DNA of 34,392 bases, taken from Arsenophonus nasoniae DSM 15247 (GTDB lineage Bacteria; Pseudomonadota; Gammaproteobacteria; Enterobacterales; Enterobacteriaceae). Location of the stretch: assembly GCF_000429565.1 (NCBI RefSeq), contig NZ_AUCC01000036.1, positions 1 through 34,392 on the forward strand, written 5' to 3'. This document shows, piece by piece, positions 17,143-26,632 of this stretch. The position numbers were made by a program, and so were the translations under genes. The notes beneath the pieces were generated by a model. That model was not told where the DNA came from and made no database searches. It saw only the letters and a list, made by a program, of their open reading frames with translations. Position 1 is the stretch's first letter, and each line of letters starts with the position of its first letter.

Positions 17143-18385
17143 ATGTCTGTTAGGCAAACTCCTTCGAATTGCAAACTAAATCATTTTTTTAAGATACAGC
17201 AACGAGGCTCGACAATTCGTCGCGAGATTATTGCGGGGCTGACCACATTTTTAGCCATGGTCTACTCTGTTATTGTAGTGCCAGGTATGCTCGGTCAAGC
17301 GGGTTTTCCACCCACGGCAATTTTTATTGCTACCTGCCTGGTAGCAGGATTTGGCTCATTATTAATGGGCTTATGGGCTAATTTACCGATGGCCATCGGT
17401 TGTGCTATTTCATTAACCGCATTTACCGCATTTAGCCTGGTTCTTAGTCAGCAGGTGAGCATTCCTGTTGCTTTAGGTGCCGTTTTTTTGATGGGATGTT
17501 TATTTACTTTTATTTCCATTACCGGTGTTCGTAGCTTTATTCTACGTAGTATGCCAAAGGGGATTGCTCAAGGTACAGGCATTGGTATCGGATTGTTTTT
17601 GCTATTGATAGCCGCTAATGGTATTGGTTTGGTAGTAAAAAATTGAGCAGGCTGGTTTGCCGGTTGCGCTTGGGCAATTTACTTCTTTTCCTGTCATTAT
17701 GTCGCTGATTGGTTTGGCTGTCATCTTTGGTTTGGAAAAAAGAAAAACGCCGGGCGGGGTATTAATCGTGATCATTGCGATTTCTATTATTGGCTTAATT
17801 TTTGATCCACAAGTGAAATATCAAGGTTTGTTTAAATTGCCAACCTTGGGTGAAGACGGTTTATCGTTATTGTTTAGTATGGATATTGTTGGTGCATTAC
17901 AGCCAGTTGTTTTACCAAGTTTATTTGCACTAGTTATGACAGCTATTTTTGATGCCACTGGGACAATCCGTGCGGTAGCCGGTCAAGCTAATTTGTTGGA
18001 CAAAAATGGTCAAATTATTGATGGTGGTAAAACCGGATTAACGGCGGTAGTGGTTGGCTTGCTGTTTTTGTTAATTTTATTTTTATCCCCCTTATCTTAT
18101 TTAGTGCCGTCTTATGCGACAGCCCCAGCATTGATGTATGTCGGTTTATTAATGCTGAGTAATGTTGCCCAACTGGATTTTAATGACTTTATTGATGCTG
18201 TCGCTGGTTTACTTTGTGCAGTATTCATTGTTTTAACTTGCAATATTGTTACTGGCATCATGATTGGCTTTGCCGGCTTAGTAATTGGCCGTGTTTGTGC
18301 CGGCGAGTGGCGTAAATTAAATATTGGTACCGTTCTGATCGCAATAATATTAGTCGCTTTTTACATTAGTGGTTTAGCTATTTAA
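17143..18385 (+). pseudogene. ghxP: Guanine/hypoxanthine permease, frameshift plus internal deletion
   Basis: The two reading pieces (17143-17646 and 17657-18385) together match the NCS2-type permease GhxP of E. coli, next to yjcE as in E. coli. There are two lesions. After VVKN the frame meets TGA at 17644-17646; the expected VVKNPI(E) junction lacks four bases, so the rest ([13 protein letters not shown]) reads in another frame. In the second piece, GGK at about residue 125 is followed directly by TGLTAVVVG. In E. coli about 35 residues, including the SDSVSS and AAPAAVYIESAAG region, lie between two GGK copies, so a deletion between short repeats has removed them. The lost region contributes to the transport core. 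PurR-like boxes upstream are still present. No active product is expected. Confidence 0.9.
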
Positions 18386-18628
18386 GTTTATAGACGTTGA
18401 TGTTAATTTCTAAGTGAAATGGAACATAAAGTTCACTAATACGATTAATCTTAAAGTCAAAAATATTGCCAATGATAGTTTGTTGTTAAGGATAGAATAT
18501 GGCGAAATGTAGGAGTTTTGCGGTGGGCTAGTTCTTTTTTGATAGCATAGTCTTATTTTCTATTAATATCTGTTAAGCATAATAATACTTTGCTCGGCTT
18601 ATAACTCAGACTTATCAGTAAGGATAAT

Positions 18629-20278
18629 ATGGAAATATTTTTTACCATCCTCATTTTGATTTTGATGGTTTCAGTATCAGGCGTCATTACAAAAGTTATT
18701 CCGTTTCGTATACCGCTGCCGATTATGCAAATTGCGATAGGCGCATTGTTAGCATGGCCGCATTTTGGTTTGCATGTTGATTTTGATCCAGAGCTTTTTC
18801 TTGTTTTGTTGATCCCGCCGTTATTATTTGTTGATGGTTGGAAAACCCCAACGCGTGAATTTTTTCAAAATGGACGTGAAATTTTTATCTTGGTATTAGG
18901 ATTAGTTTTAGTAACAGTCGTTGGAATCGGTTATGTGATCTATTGGTTGTTACCTAGCATCCCGCTTATTGCGGCTTTTGCTTTGGCAGCTGTTCTTTCG
19001 CCAACTGATGCGGTGGCACTCTCCTCGATTGTGGGTAGAGGTCGAATACCGAAGCGGATGATGAGTGTGTTAGAGGGGGAAGCACTGATGAATGATGCTT
19101 CCGGCTTGGTGGCACTCAAATTTGCTGTCGCCATTGCGATGGGAACCATGATCTTTACTGTGTCTGGTGTCACCCTTGAATTTTTTAAAGTAGCGGTGGG
19201 CGGTTTGTTGATCGGTATTGCAGTGACTTGGATTTATAGCAAATCACTACGCATTATGAGTCGCTGGAGTGGTGATGATCCGGCAACCCAGATGATCTTA
19301 ATGTTACTATTACCTTTTGCCGCATATCTTATCGCTGAGCATATTGGTTTTTCCGGTATTTTATCAGCCGTAGCTTCGGGTATGACAATCAGTAAAGCCG
19401 GTGTTATTCGCAATGCACCACTAGCGATGCGGTTAAGATCGGATAATGTCTGGTCGATGCTGGAGTTTGTTTTTAATGGCTTAGTTTTTATCATGCTTGG
19501 CTTACAGTTACCCGGTATATGGGAAACCTCTGTTATTCAAGCTGAACTTGATCCCAGTGTAGAAACATGGATGTTATTTGTTGCCGTTTTCATTATTTAT
19601 ACTGCTTTATTATTGTTAAGGTTTAGTTGGTTATGGTTGATGAAGCGTTTCAGTCGGCTGCTATTAAAAAAACGGCCGTTACAATTTGCTTCTTATACCT
19701 ATCGTGAATTGTGGTTAGCTTCATTTGCTGGAGTACGTGGTGCGATCACCTTGGCAGGTGTTCTTTCCATACCGTCATTTCTGACCGATGGTACCCCTTT
19801 CCCTGCTCGTTATCAGTTAGTTTTTATTGCAGCAGGGGTGATCATGCTATCGATTTTTATTGGCGTGCTTGCTCTGCCGCTTTTACTGCATAATTTTAAA
19901 GTGGGTGACAAACTGGCAGATATTAATGAGATGCGGATGGCAAAAGCGGCGATGGCAGAAGTGGCTATTGTGAGCTTAAATAAAATGGAAGAGCGCCTTT
20001 CCGCCGATGCTCAAGAAGCGCTAGATCCTGAAGTTATTAGTGAAGTTGCTTCTCGCGTTACTGGCTATCTACGCCGTCGAACCGCGGGCCAGGATGAGAT
20101 GGAGCATAATTTACTAATAGAAGATTTAGAGCGTCGTTTTCGTTTAACGGCATTACGCGCCGAGCGGGCAGAGTTATATCACTTACGTGCAACGAAAGAA
20201 ATCAGCAATGAAACCATGCGAACGCTATTATTAGATCTTGATTTGATGGAAGCTTTATTGATTGATAAAGAACATTAA
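18629..20278 (+). CDS. yjcE: CPA1-family Na+/H+ antiporter YjcE
   Basis: A 549-residue polytopic inner-membrane exchanger of the NhaP/CPA1 family. Visible are about 12 hydrophobic segments in the first 430 residues, the core motif LSPTDAVALS (D127) and the ND motif EALMNDASG (N155, D156). A cytoplasmic helical C-terminal tail of about 110 residues follows. It follows ghxP as in E. coli. A 243-base gap before it probably holds its own promoter. The yigM-like gene starts 18 bases after its stop, so the two are likely co-transcribed. The frame is intact. Confidence 0.93.
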   Translation: MEIFFTILILILMVSVSGVITKVIPFRIPLPIMQIAIGALLAWPHFGLHVDFDPELFLVLLIPPLLFVDGWKTPTREFFQNGREIFILVLGLVLVTVVGIGYVIYWLLPSIPLIAAFALAAVLSPTDAVALSSIVGRGRIPKRMMSVLEGEALMNDASGLVALKFAVAIAMGTMIFTVSGVTLEFFKVAVGGLLIGIAVTWIYSKSLRIMSRWSGDDPATQMILMLLLPFAAYLIAEHIGFSGILSAVASGMTISKAGVIRNAPLAMRLRSDNVWSMLEFVFNGLVFIMLGLQLPGIWETSVIQAELDPSVETWMLFVAVFIIYTALLLLRFSWLWLMKRFSRLLLKKRPLQFASYTYRELWLASFAGVRGAITLAGVLSIPSFLTDGTPFPARYQLVFIAAGVIMLSIFIGVLALPLLLHNFKVGDKLADINEMRMAKAAMAEVAIVSLNKMEERLSADAQEALDPEVISEVASRVTGYLRRRTAGQDEMEHNLLIEDLERRFRLTALRAERAELYHLRATKEISNETMRTLLLDLDLMEALLIDKEH

Positions 20279-20296
20279 TCTACCAAGAGACAAACT

Positions 20297-21166
20297 ATGG
20301 GATTGCTAGTTATTACGACGCTGCTATGGGCAGCGTCTTTTAGTTTAATCGGTGAATATATAGCCGGTCAGGTTGATAGTTGGTTTGCCGTTTTAGTTCG
20401 TGTTGCGCTGGCGGCGGTGGTTTTTTTACCTTTTCTACGCTGGCGTGGGTTGTCGTTGAAAATTATTTTACTTTATATGCTAGTGGGTGCTTTTCAGTTA
20501 GGCATTATGTATTTATTTGTTTTCCAAGCATATAACTATCTTACTGTAGTCGAATTTTTACTCTTTACCGTGTTAACGCCGCTTTATATAACGTTATTTT
20601 ATGATCTATTGGAAAGGCAGCATTTACGCTGGGGATATTTGTTTAGTGCAATGTTGGCGGTGATTGGTGCCGCTATCATTCGCTATGATCATTTGAGTGG
20701 ATCTTTTTGGTTAGGTTTGCTTTATGTCCAGTTGGCGAATATCTCCTTTGCGATTGGCCAAGTTGGTTACAAAAGAATGATGGAAGTTTATCCAATCCCA
20801 CAGCGGCTAGCCTTTTCATGGTTCTATATCGGCGCCTGTACGGTGGCATTACTCGGTTGGATGATATTTGGTGATGTAAGTAAATTACCCATGACAAAAA
20901 TACAGTGGGGCGTTTTAATTTGGTTGGGAGTGGGTGCTTCCGGTATTGGTTATTTTATGTGGAATTATGGCGCGACACAGGTAGATGCTGGCACGTTGGC
21001 CATTATGAATAATATGTTGGTGCCAGCGGGATTATTGGTCAATTTTGTTGTTTGGCAGCAGCATCCCGATTGGCTTAGCTTTATTTTAGGTAGCAGTTTA
21101 CTATTGTTATCACTTTGGGTACATCGACATTGGCTCAATCGATCGACTTTGCGCAAGGTAGATTGA
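20297..21166 (+). CDS. yigM: DMT-family transporter, YigM (biotin transporter) type
   Basis: A 289-residue protein with ten membrane segments in two EamA-type halves. It is collinear with E. coli YigM, which has been reported to import biotin: TTLLWAASFSLIGEYIAG at the start, VEFLLFTVLTPLYITLFYD, GASGIGYFMWNYGATQVD, and LAIMNNMLVPAGLLVN. In E. coli yigM lies next to metR; here it directly follows yjcE, an arrangement that brings together two regions separate in E. coli. Biotin uptake would suit a host-dependent bacterium, but biotin genes cannot be checked here. Intact. Confidence 0.9.
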   Translation: MGLLVITTLLWAASFSLIGEYIAGQVDSWFAVLVRVALAAVVFLPFLRWRGLSLKIILLYMLVGAFQLGIMYLFVFQAYNYLTVVEFLLFTVLTPLYITLFYDLLERQHLRWGYLFSAMLAVIGAAIIRYDHLSGSFWLGLLYVQLANISFAIGQVGYKRMMEVYPIPQRLAFSWFYIGACTVALLGWMIFGDVSKLPMTKIQWGVLIWLGVGASGIGYFMWNYGATQVDAGTLAIMNNMLVPAGLLVNFVVWQQHPDWLSFILGSSLLLLSLWVHRHWLNRSTLRKVD

Positions 21167-21224
21167 GCGCCAACGTTTGGATTCAGCCAGGAAGAAATTG
21201 GCACCAGTAGCTTAAACGAAATAT

Positions 21225-21246
21225 GCCCATCTTAACAGCGATGGGC
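21225..21246. terminator. Hairpin between yigM and yidB
   Basis: GCCCATC (21225-21231) pairs with GATGGGC (21240-21246), loop of eight. It lies between convergent genes. No strong T-run follows on either strand, so it may be a weak bidirectional terminator. Confidence 0.5.
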
Positions 21247-21254
21247 AATGATGA

Positions 21255-21647
21255 TTAACCACCAAAAAATTTATCTTTAAGTAATTTCATACCAATCGAC
21301 GTTAAATCTAATTTTTCTGGTATTTTGCCATCTGGGGTTGCGGTATTAACTAATTTAGGCAAGTACTCTGCAATTAAGGCAGAAGTTTGTTCTGAATTTA
21401 AACCGACTTTACTGGCTAGGCCAGAAATATTACTTGCGCCAAATATTGAGCTAATTTGCTCCATACTTACGGGTAAATTTTCACCTGAGCCTATCCAGGA
21501 TTGAATAATTCCACCAAATCCTTGTTGTTCAAATTTATCAATTAAACCACGTATGCCACCTTGTGTTTCAATCCAGCTTAAAATATTTTTATATTGATTA
21601 AATTTTTCACCACCAACCATACTGGTAAGTTGATCTAAAAATCCCAT
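21255..21647 (-). CDS. yidB: YidB-like DUF937 protein
   Basis: A 130-residue soluble protein of the DUF937 family, similar throughout to E. coli YidB: ILSWIETQGGIRGLIDKFEQQGFGGIIQSWIG, then VSMEQISSIFG and LIAEYLPKLVN. The function is not established. The start is placed at the ATG at 21645-21647 (MGFLDQL) because AAGGGG lies five bases upstream and YidB starts at the same residue; an ATG at 21695 would add 16 unmatched residues. It sits where metR, metE and ysgA lie in E. coli, convergent with yigM. Confidence 0.88.
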   Translation of the reverse strand: MGFLDQLTSMVGGEKFNQYKNILSWIETQGGIRGLIDKFEQQGFGGIIQSWIGSGENLPVSMEQISSIFGASNISGLASKVGLNSEQTSALIAEYLPKLVNTATPDGKIPEKLDLTSIGMKLLKDKFFGG

Positions 21648-21998
21648 GATAACCCCTTGTACATAAAAATTGGTTAAACGATTCGTATCTTCCAACCTTT
21701 AAATTCAACAAGGTTAGAAATTATTAAAATTTTTGCTAGTCGTACGTTAATAATAGTGAGTGATAAGCTAAAAATACAATAAAAGCCTAAAAAGATTTAC
21801 CGGATCCTTTTAATTAATCAAGTGATTTTTATTTATTAAAAATACGATATGATCAAATTAGGATAAATAATTTGATCATATTTTTGTGCAAAAGCAGCTT
21901 TTCATTTTTGTTTTAAATGATCCCTATCATTAAAAAGTGATCATTTTATTATTAGATTAATGGATTAAATAAATTAAAAAAAACAATATGGTGTAATT
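21648..21998. other. Divergent promoter region of yidB and udp
   Basis: About 350 AT-rich bases with one long palindrome (21847-21881). The udp promoter should lie in 21890-21970; GTGATCA motifs near 21940 may be half-sites for a CRP-like regulator, which I cannot confirm. Confidence 0.45.
21847..21885. repeat. 14-bp perfect palindrome with T-run
   Basis: ATATGATCAAATTA (21847-21860) and TAATTTGATCATAT (21868-21881) pair perfectly around a seven-base loop, and TTTTT follows on the plus strand. It could be a terminator left over from a lost upstream gene or an operator for udp/yidB. Confidence 0.7.
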
Positions 21999-22757
21999 AT
22001 GTCTGCTGTTTTTCATTTGGGACTAACTAAAAATGATCTACAAGGTGCAACAATTGCGATTGTGCCCGGCGATCCAAATCGGGTAGAAAAAATTGCCAAA
22101 TTAATGGATAACCCGGTATATCTGGCTTCATTACGTGAATTTACTTCCTGGCGAGCTGAACTTAATGGTAAACCAATTATTATTTGTTCGACCGGCATAG
22201 GCGGCCCTTCTACTTCTATTGCTGTTGAAGAATTGGCACAATTAGGAATACGTACTTTTCTTCGTATTGGCACTACCGGCGCCATACAAAAAAATATCAA
22301 TATCGGTGATGTACTAATTACCACTGGCGCGGTACGTCTAGATGGAGCCAGCTTACATTTTGCGCCTTTAGAATATCCTGCAGTAGCTGATTTTAGTTGT
22401 ACCAATGCGTTATATGAAGCTGCTAAAGCAGCTGGGATCACAACCCATGTTGGTATTACTGCTTCTTCGGATACCTTTTATCCTGGCCAGGAGCGTTACG
22501 ATACTTATAGTGGTCGGGTTGTTCGTCGTTTTCGCGGATCGATGGAAGAATGGCAAAAGATGGGAGTGATTAATTATGAAATGGAATCAGCCACCTTACT
22601 GACAATGTGTTCTAGCCAGGAATTATCAGCAGGTATGATAGCCGGTGTGATTGTTAACCGTACCCAACAAGAAACACCAGATGAAACATTATTACGCCAA
22701 ACTGAAGGGAATGTTTTAGGAATTGTTGTTGATGCGGCTCGCCGGTTATTGAATTAA
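21999..22757 (+). CDS. udp: Uridine phosphorylase
   Basis: Udp splits uridine with phosphate into uracil and ribose-1-phosphate in pyrimidine salvage. The 252-residue protein has the usual family length. It shows the phosphate-binding [12 protein letters not shown] (G24, R28), [10 protein letters not shown], and the nucleoside-binding [11 protein letters not shown] with the conserved Met-Glu pair. E. coli Udp is almost collinear. It lies upstream of the dedA-type gene and rmuC, with a 378-base gap after it. The frame is intact, so salvage of host uridine is plausible. Confidence 0.97.
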   Translation: MSAVFHLGLTKNDLQGATIAIVPGDPNRVEKIAKLMDNPVYLASLREFTSWRAELNGKPIIICSTGIGGPSTSIAVEELAQLGIRTFLRIGTTGAIQKNINIGDVLITTGAVRLDGASLHFAPLEYPAVADFSCTNALYEAAKAAGITTHVGITASSDTFYPGQERYDTYSGRVVRRFRGSMEEWQKMGVINYEMESATLLTMCSSQELSAGMIAGVIVNRTQQETPDETLLRQTEGNVLGIVVDAARRLLN

Positions 22758-23135
22758 TAAATGCTCCATGCTTGGCTACTTTATTCGATAAAACGGGTAT
22801 AACTGTTTGTCAGTTTGATAAAATAGCGATAAATTTATTTTATTATATCTTTTTATTTAATCGCGGTTTTTTATTTGCCTTAAGTAATGCTCGTTTTATT
22901 TTTTATTATCGAAGGTATTCAATAATCTCTATTTTGATCAATTAACGGCTAATTTTCTTATTTCGTTTTTTTAGTAAACCAATTAATGTTATCTGCCCGA
23001 TAATAGCATAAAATTAAATAACTTAAATTTATCATTTTATAAGTTGAACTTATCGTATTATATATTTTAAACTGACAATAATTTACATGACTGACGACAT
23101 CATAACGAAAATTTAACTGTAATAGGAATAATAAG
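22758..23135. other. Intergenic region between udp and the dedA-type gene
   Basis: AT-rich; no gene, terminator or recognised site could be supported. The promoter of the dedA-type gene is expected near its 3' end. Confidence 0.45.
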
Positions 23136-23666
23136 TTGACATGGTCTGAAATTATTAATGTTATTACCGAATTTGCTCGCAATCATCAAATATTAGCTAT
23201 CTTTATTGTTTTTATATTAGCTTTTGGCGAATCGTTAGCCTTTATTTCCTTATTATTACCTGCCACAGTAATTTTGCTTGGTTTAGGCGCATTAATTGGT
23301 GATAATGGGCTCGCTTTTTTACCAATATGGTTAGCTGCCGCAAGTGGTGCTTTTTTGGGTGATTGGTTGTCTTATTGGTTTGGTTTTCATTATAAGAACC
23401 GTGTACGCCATATGTGGCCAATTTCTCGTCGTCCTCAAGTGCTTGATCGGGGGCATCGTTTTTTTGACCGTTGGGGAGTATGGAGTGTTTTTCTTGGCCG
23501 TTTTTTGGGCCCCTTAAGGGCGATTATTCCCTTAGTAGCAGGGATTTGTGCTATGCCTAAACATTATTTTCAGCTGGCTAATTTACTTTCTGCCATGATC
23601 TGGGCATTTGCTATTTTAACGCCAGGGGCATTTGGTTTATCTTGGCTTGCACAGTGGATGGGGTAA
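23136..23666 (+). CDS. DedA-family membrane protein
   Basis: A 176-residue inner-membrane protein of the DedA (SNARE-associated/VTT) family, several members of which are linked to undecaprenyl-phosphate or phospholipid flipping. Visible are FGESLAFISLLLPATVIL near the N-terminus with the conserved Glu, GDWLSYWFG, and the signature GRFLGPLRAIIPLVAG. I read a TTG start (23136-23138) with AGGA upstream; the next in-frame Met is far inside the domain. Four to five membrane segments are seen. It sits between udp and rmuC, where E. coli has no such gene. The exact subfamily cannot be decided. Confidence 0.85.
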   Translation: MTWSEIINVITEFARNHQILAIFIVFILAFGESLAFISLLLPATVILLGLGALIGDNGLAFLPIWLAAASGAFLGDWLSYWFGFHYKNRVRHMWPISRRPQVLDRGHRFFDRWGVWSVFLGRFLGPLRAIIPLVAGICAMPKHYFQLANLLSAMIWAFAILTPGAFGLSWLAQWMG

Positions 23667-23790
23667 AGCAGTCGTTAAATTTCAGTCTCGTGCTGTTTGT
23701 TGACCAAGGTAAGCAAATTTTATTCTGGACATTTATACAGTATGCCACTAAGTTACTTTATAAAATAAAGACTATTTTAAGGAAACCTAG

Positions 23791-25128
23791 GTGGATATTC
23801 AGTTATTATATGCAATTATTGGATTTCTTACCGGCACACTCTTTGGTGGTAGTTTAATCTGGCTAGTTATTGCGCAAAAGATGAATAAAAAAGAGTCGGA
23901 ATTGCGCGACTTTTATAGTATTCAGGCTAGCTATGAGGAGAAAATTGCTCATCTCGAATATTGGAAAATTGAGTGTGAGCACCGTGACCAAGAATTAAGG
24001 TCACAAAGGGAAATTAATCGTAATCAAGAAGTTGAACTACGTGAAGTGATGACACGGCTTGAAGAGACACGGCTGGCTTTTGAAGAGAAACAGCGGCTAT
24101 TACTAAATAGTGAGCAGCGGTTAAATGTTCAATTTGAGAATTTAGCCAATCGTATTTTTGAACAAAACGAGCGTCGCGCTTCTGAGCAGAACCGTCAAAG
24201 TTTAATTGCATTATTAACACCTTTCCGTGAACAATTGGACGGTTTTCGCCGTCAGGTACATGAGAGTTTTAGTCAGGAAGCGCGTGAGCGTCATACCCTA
24301 GCGCATGAAATTCGTCAGCTTCAGCAGTTAAATGCAGAGATGGCAAAAGAAACGATTAATTTGACTAAAGCACTAAAAGGGGATACTAAAATTCAGGGCA
24401 ATTGGGGTGAAACAATTCTTTCTCGCATATTGGAGGCTTCTGGGCTAAGGCAGGGGCATGAATTTGAAACTCAAGTCAGTATCAATACCTCCAATAGTCG
24501 TTATCAGCCGGATGTGATTATTCGTCTACCCCAAGGTAAAGATGTTGTAATCGACGCTAAAATGTCACTGACAGCTTATGAGCACTATTTTAATAGTGAA
24601 GATGAGCAGCAACGAGCTACGGCATTGCGGGGGCATGTTAATTCTGTACGTAACCATATTAAAGAGCTTGGACGAAAAGATTATCATCAATTAAATGGAT
24701 TAAGATCGCTAGATTACGTACTAATGTTTATTCCACTCGAACCGGCTTATTTGATTGCTTTACGTGAAGCGCCTGAACTTATTGACGAAGGATTGCGAAA
24801 TAACATTTTACTCGTTTGCCCATCAACGTTATTGGTGGCAGTACGTACTATTAATAATTTGTGGCGCTATGAACGCCAGAGTCAAAATGCACAAGTTATT
24901 GCCGAGCGTGCTGCTAGAATGTATGACAAAATGCGGTTATTTGTTGATGATATCCAGGTTTTAGGTCAGAGTTTGAGCAAAGCCCAGCTGAATTATCAAT
25001 CGGCAATCAAAAAATTAGCGGAAGGAAAAGGTAATTTGATTAGTCAGGCGGAAAGTTTAAAAGAATTGGGAATAGAAGTGAAACGACCGATTGATACTGA
25101 ATTTAGCAAACAGACCGCTAAATCATAA
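23791..25128 (+). CDS. rmuC: DNA recombination protein RmuC
   Basis: RmuC limits recombination at inverted repeats and has a nuclease-like domain. The 445-residue protein has an N-terminal membrane anchor (about 5-27), a long charged coiled coil (about 30-150), and the RmuC core with GNWGETILSRILEASGL, PDVIIRLPQGKDVVIDAKMSL and the later LLVCPSTLLVAVRTI. The start is GTG at 23791 behind AAGGAAA; MDIQLLYA fits the family N-terminus. The order rmuC-ubiE-ubiJ-ubiB is that of E. coli. Intact. Confidence 0.95.
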   Translation: MDIQLLYAIIGFLTGTLFGGSLIWLVIAQKMNKKESELRDFYSIQASYEEKIAHLEYWKIECEHRDQELRSQREINRNQEVELREVMTRLEETRLAFEEKQRLLLNSEQRLNVQFENLANRIFEQNERRASEQNRQSLIALLTPFREQLDGFRRQVHESFSQEARERHTLAHEIRQLQQLNAEMAKETINLTKALKGDTKIQGNWGETILSRILEASGLRQGHEFETQVSINTSNSRYQPDVIIRLPQGKDVVIDAKMSLTAYEHYFNSEDEQQRATALRGHVNSVRNHIKELGRKDYHQLNGLRSLDYVLMFIPLEPAYLIALREAPELIDEGLRNNILLVCPSTLLVAVRTINNLWRYERQSQNAQVIAERAARMYDKMRLFVDDIQVLGQSLSKAQLNYQSAIKKLAEGKGNLISQAESLKELGIEVKRPIDTEFSKQTAKS

Positions 25129-25203
25129 TTAAAAAAAATCGGTAGATCATAAATAAGATCTTGCGATAAACATGATTGCACTTTCGATTATTTTAATGAT
25201 TAA

Positions 25204-25971
25204 ATGAGCGTAAATATGGTAGATCCAATTAAAGAAACCACTGATTTTGGCTTTCGTAAAGTAGCCAAGGATGAAAAAGCGAATTTGGTTGCTGCTGTTT
25301 TTCATTCGGTGGCCGCGAAATATGATCTTATGAACGATCTTATGTCATTAGGGATCCATCGAATCTGGAAACGTTTTACGATAGAAGCCAGTGGCGCGCG
25401 CCGCGGGCAAACTATTTTAGATCTGGCGGGTGGCACTGGCGACTTGACAGCTAAATTTGCCAAAATAGTTGGCGAAAAAGGCGAGGTTGTTCTGGCTGAT
25501 ATCAATGATTCGATGCTGAAAATGGGGCGCGAAAAGCTCCGCGATCGTGGTATTATTGGTAATGTTAATTATGTCCAGGCTAATGCTGAAGAGCTGCCTT
25601 TTCCTGATAACTACTTCGATTGTATTAGCATTTCTTTTGGTCTGCGAAATGTTACTGATAAAGATAAAGCACTAAAATCAATGTTTAGGGTGTTAAAACT
25701 TGGTGGTCGTTTATTGGTATTAGAGTTTTCAAAACCCATTTTACCAGTATTAACTAAAGCTTATGATGCTTACTCTTTTCATATTTTGCCGCGCGTTGGT
25801 CAAATGATAGTCAATGATGCCGATAGCTATCGCTATTTAGCTGAATCTATTCGCATGCATCCGGATCAGGACACGTTAAAAACAATGATGGAGTTAGTTG
25901 GTTTTGAACAAGTTTCCTATACCAATATGACGGGTGGAATTGTTGCCCTACATAGAGGGTTCAAATTTTAA
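25204..25971 (+). CDS. ubiE: Ubiquinone/menaquinone C-methyltransferase
   Basis: UbiE is the SAM-dependent C-methyltransferase shared by ubiquinone and menaquinone synthesis. The 255-residue protein shows motif [10 protein letters not shown] (72-80), [14 protein letters not shown], and [15 protein letters not shown], and ends ALHRGFKF as in E. coli. Two starts are possible: the ATG at 25204 and the ATG at 25216 ([13 protein letters not shown]). The second matches the E. coli N-terminus. It opens a compact run with ubiJ, whose start is one base past the ubiE stop. Confidence 0.97.
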   Translation: MSVNMVDPIKETTDFGFRKVAKDEKANLVAAVFHSVAAKYDLMNDLMSLGIHRIWKRFTIEASGARRGQTILDLAGGTGDLTAKFAKIVGEKGEVVLADINDSMLKMGREKLRDRGIIGNVNYVQANAEELPFPDNYFDCISISFGLRNVTDKDKALKSMFRVLKLGGRLLVLEFSKPILPVLTKAYDAYSFHILPRVGQMIVNDADSYRYLAESIRMHPDQDTLKTMMELVGFEQVSYTNMTGGIVALHRGFKF

Positions 25972-25972
25972 A

Positions 25973-26632
25973 ATGGCTACCTCGTCAATGAAAAGCGATT
26001 CAACAGTACCTGTATTACATGCTGCAGCAGCTTCCCTTTTACAGCCTATGTTGAATAAATTTTTCTATCAGGAAGTGGCGTTGAAATCAGCCAGAGTAAG
26101 GTTAGTTGGCAAAGTGCTGGAGATTAATTTAAAAGAATTATCTCAACCATTAGTACTTGTCTTCTCCGAGCAACGAGTTGATGTCGTAAATCAGTGGCCT
26201 ACACCGGCAGATTGTGTGATAAAAACTGCATTAGCAACGCTAGTGCAGCTTAAAGATAAACAACAACTTTCAACGTTGATCAAAGATGGCAGGATTGTTA
26301 TCGAAGGGGATATGCAAATTGTGCAGCATTGGTCAGCTTTACTTGATGCTGCGCAATGGGATCCCGCTCATTATCTTGCTCCTTATGTTGGTGATGTTGT
26401 TGCCGAAGGGATGAGCCGTTGGATTAAAAAAAGTTTAATTGGAATAAATGAGTTGTTAAATCAACAAAAAAATCATTTTAAAGATGTATTGGTGGAAGAA
26501 TGGCGAATGTCTCCTAATACATTAGAAGTGCTAAGTTTTGCTGATAAGGTTGAGAAGGTGGCAGCGGATATTGCAAAACTGGAACAGCGTTTGGCTAAAT
26601 TGGAGGAAAAATATGAGACCGGGAGAAATTAA
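25973..26632 (+). CDS. ubiJ: Ubiquinone biosynthesis accessory factor UbiJ
   Basis: UbiJ (formerly YigP) is a lipid-binding SCP2-domain protein that holds the Ubi enzyme complex with UbiK. The 219-residue protein carries the SCP2-like part at about 20-130 ([35 protein letters not shown]), then [12 protein letters not shown], and a C-terminal coiled coil ([20 protein letters not shown]). The ATG at 25973 is preferred over an upstream one inside ubiE. The last 20 bases overlap the ubiB start, so translation of the two is probably coupled. Confidence 0.92.
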   Translation: MATSSMKSDSTVPVLHAAAASLLQPMLNKFFYQEVALKSARVRLVGKVLEINLKELSQPLVLVFSEQRVDVVNQWPTPADCVIKTALATLVQLKDKQQLSTLIKDGRIVIEGDMQIVQHWSALLDAAQWDPAHYLAPYVGDVVAEGMSRWIKKSLIGINELLNQQKNHFKDVLVEEWRMSPNTLEVLSFADKVEKVAADIAKLEQRLAKLEEKYETGRN

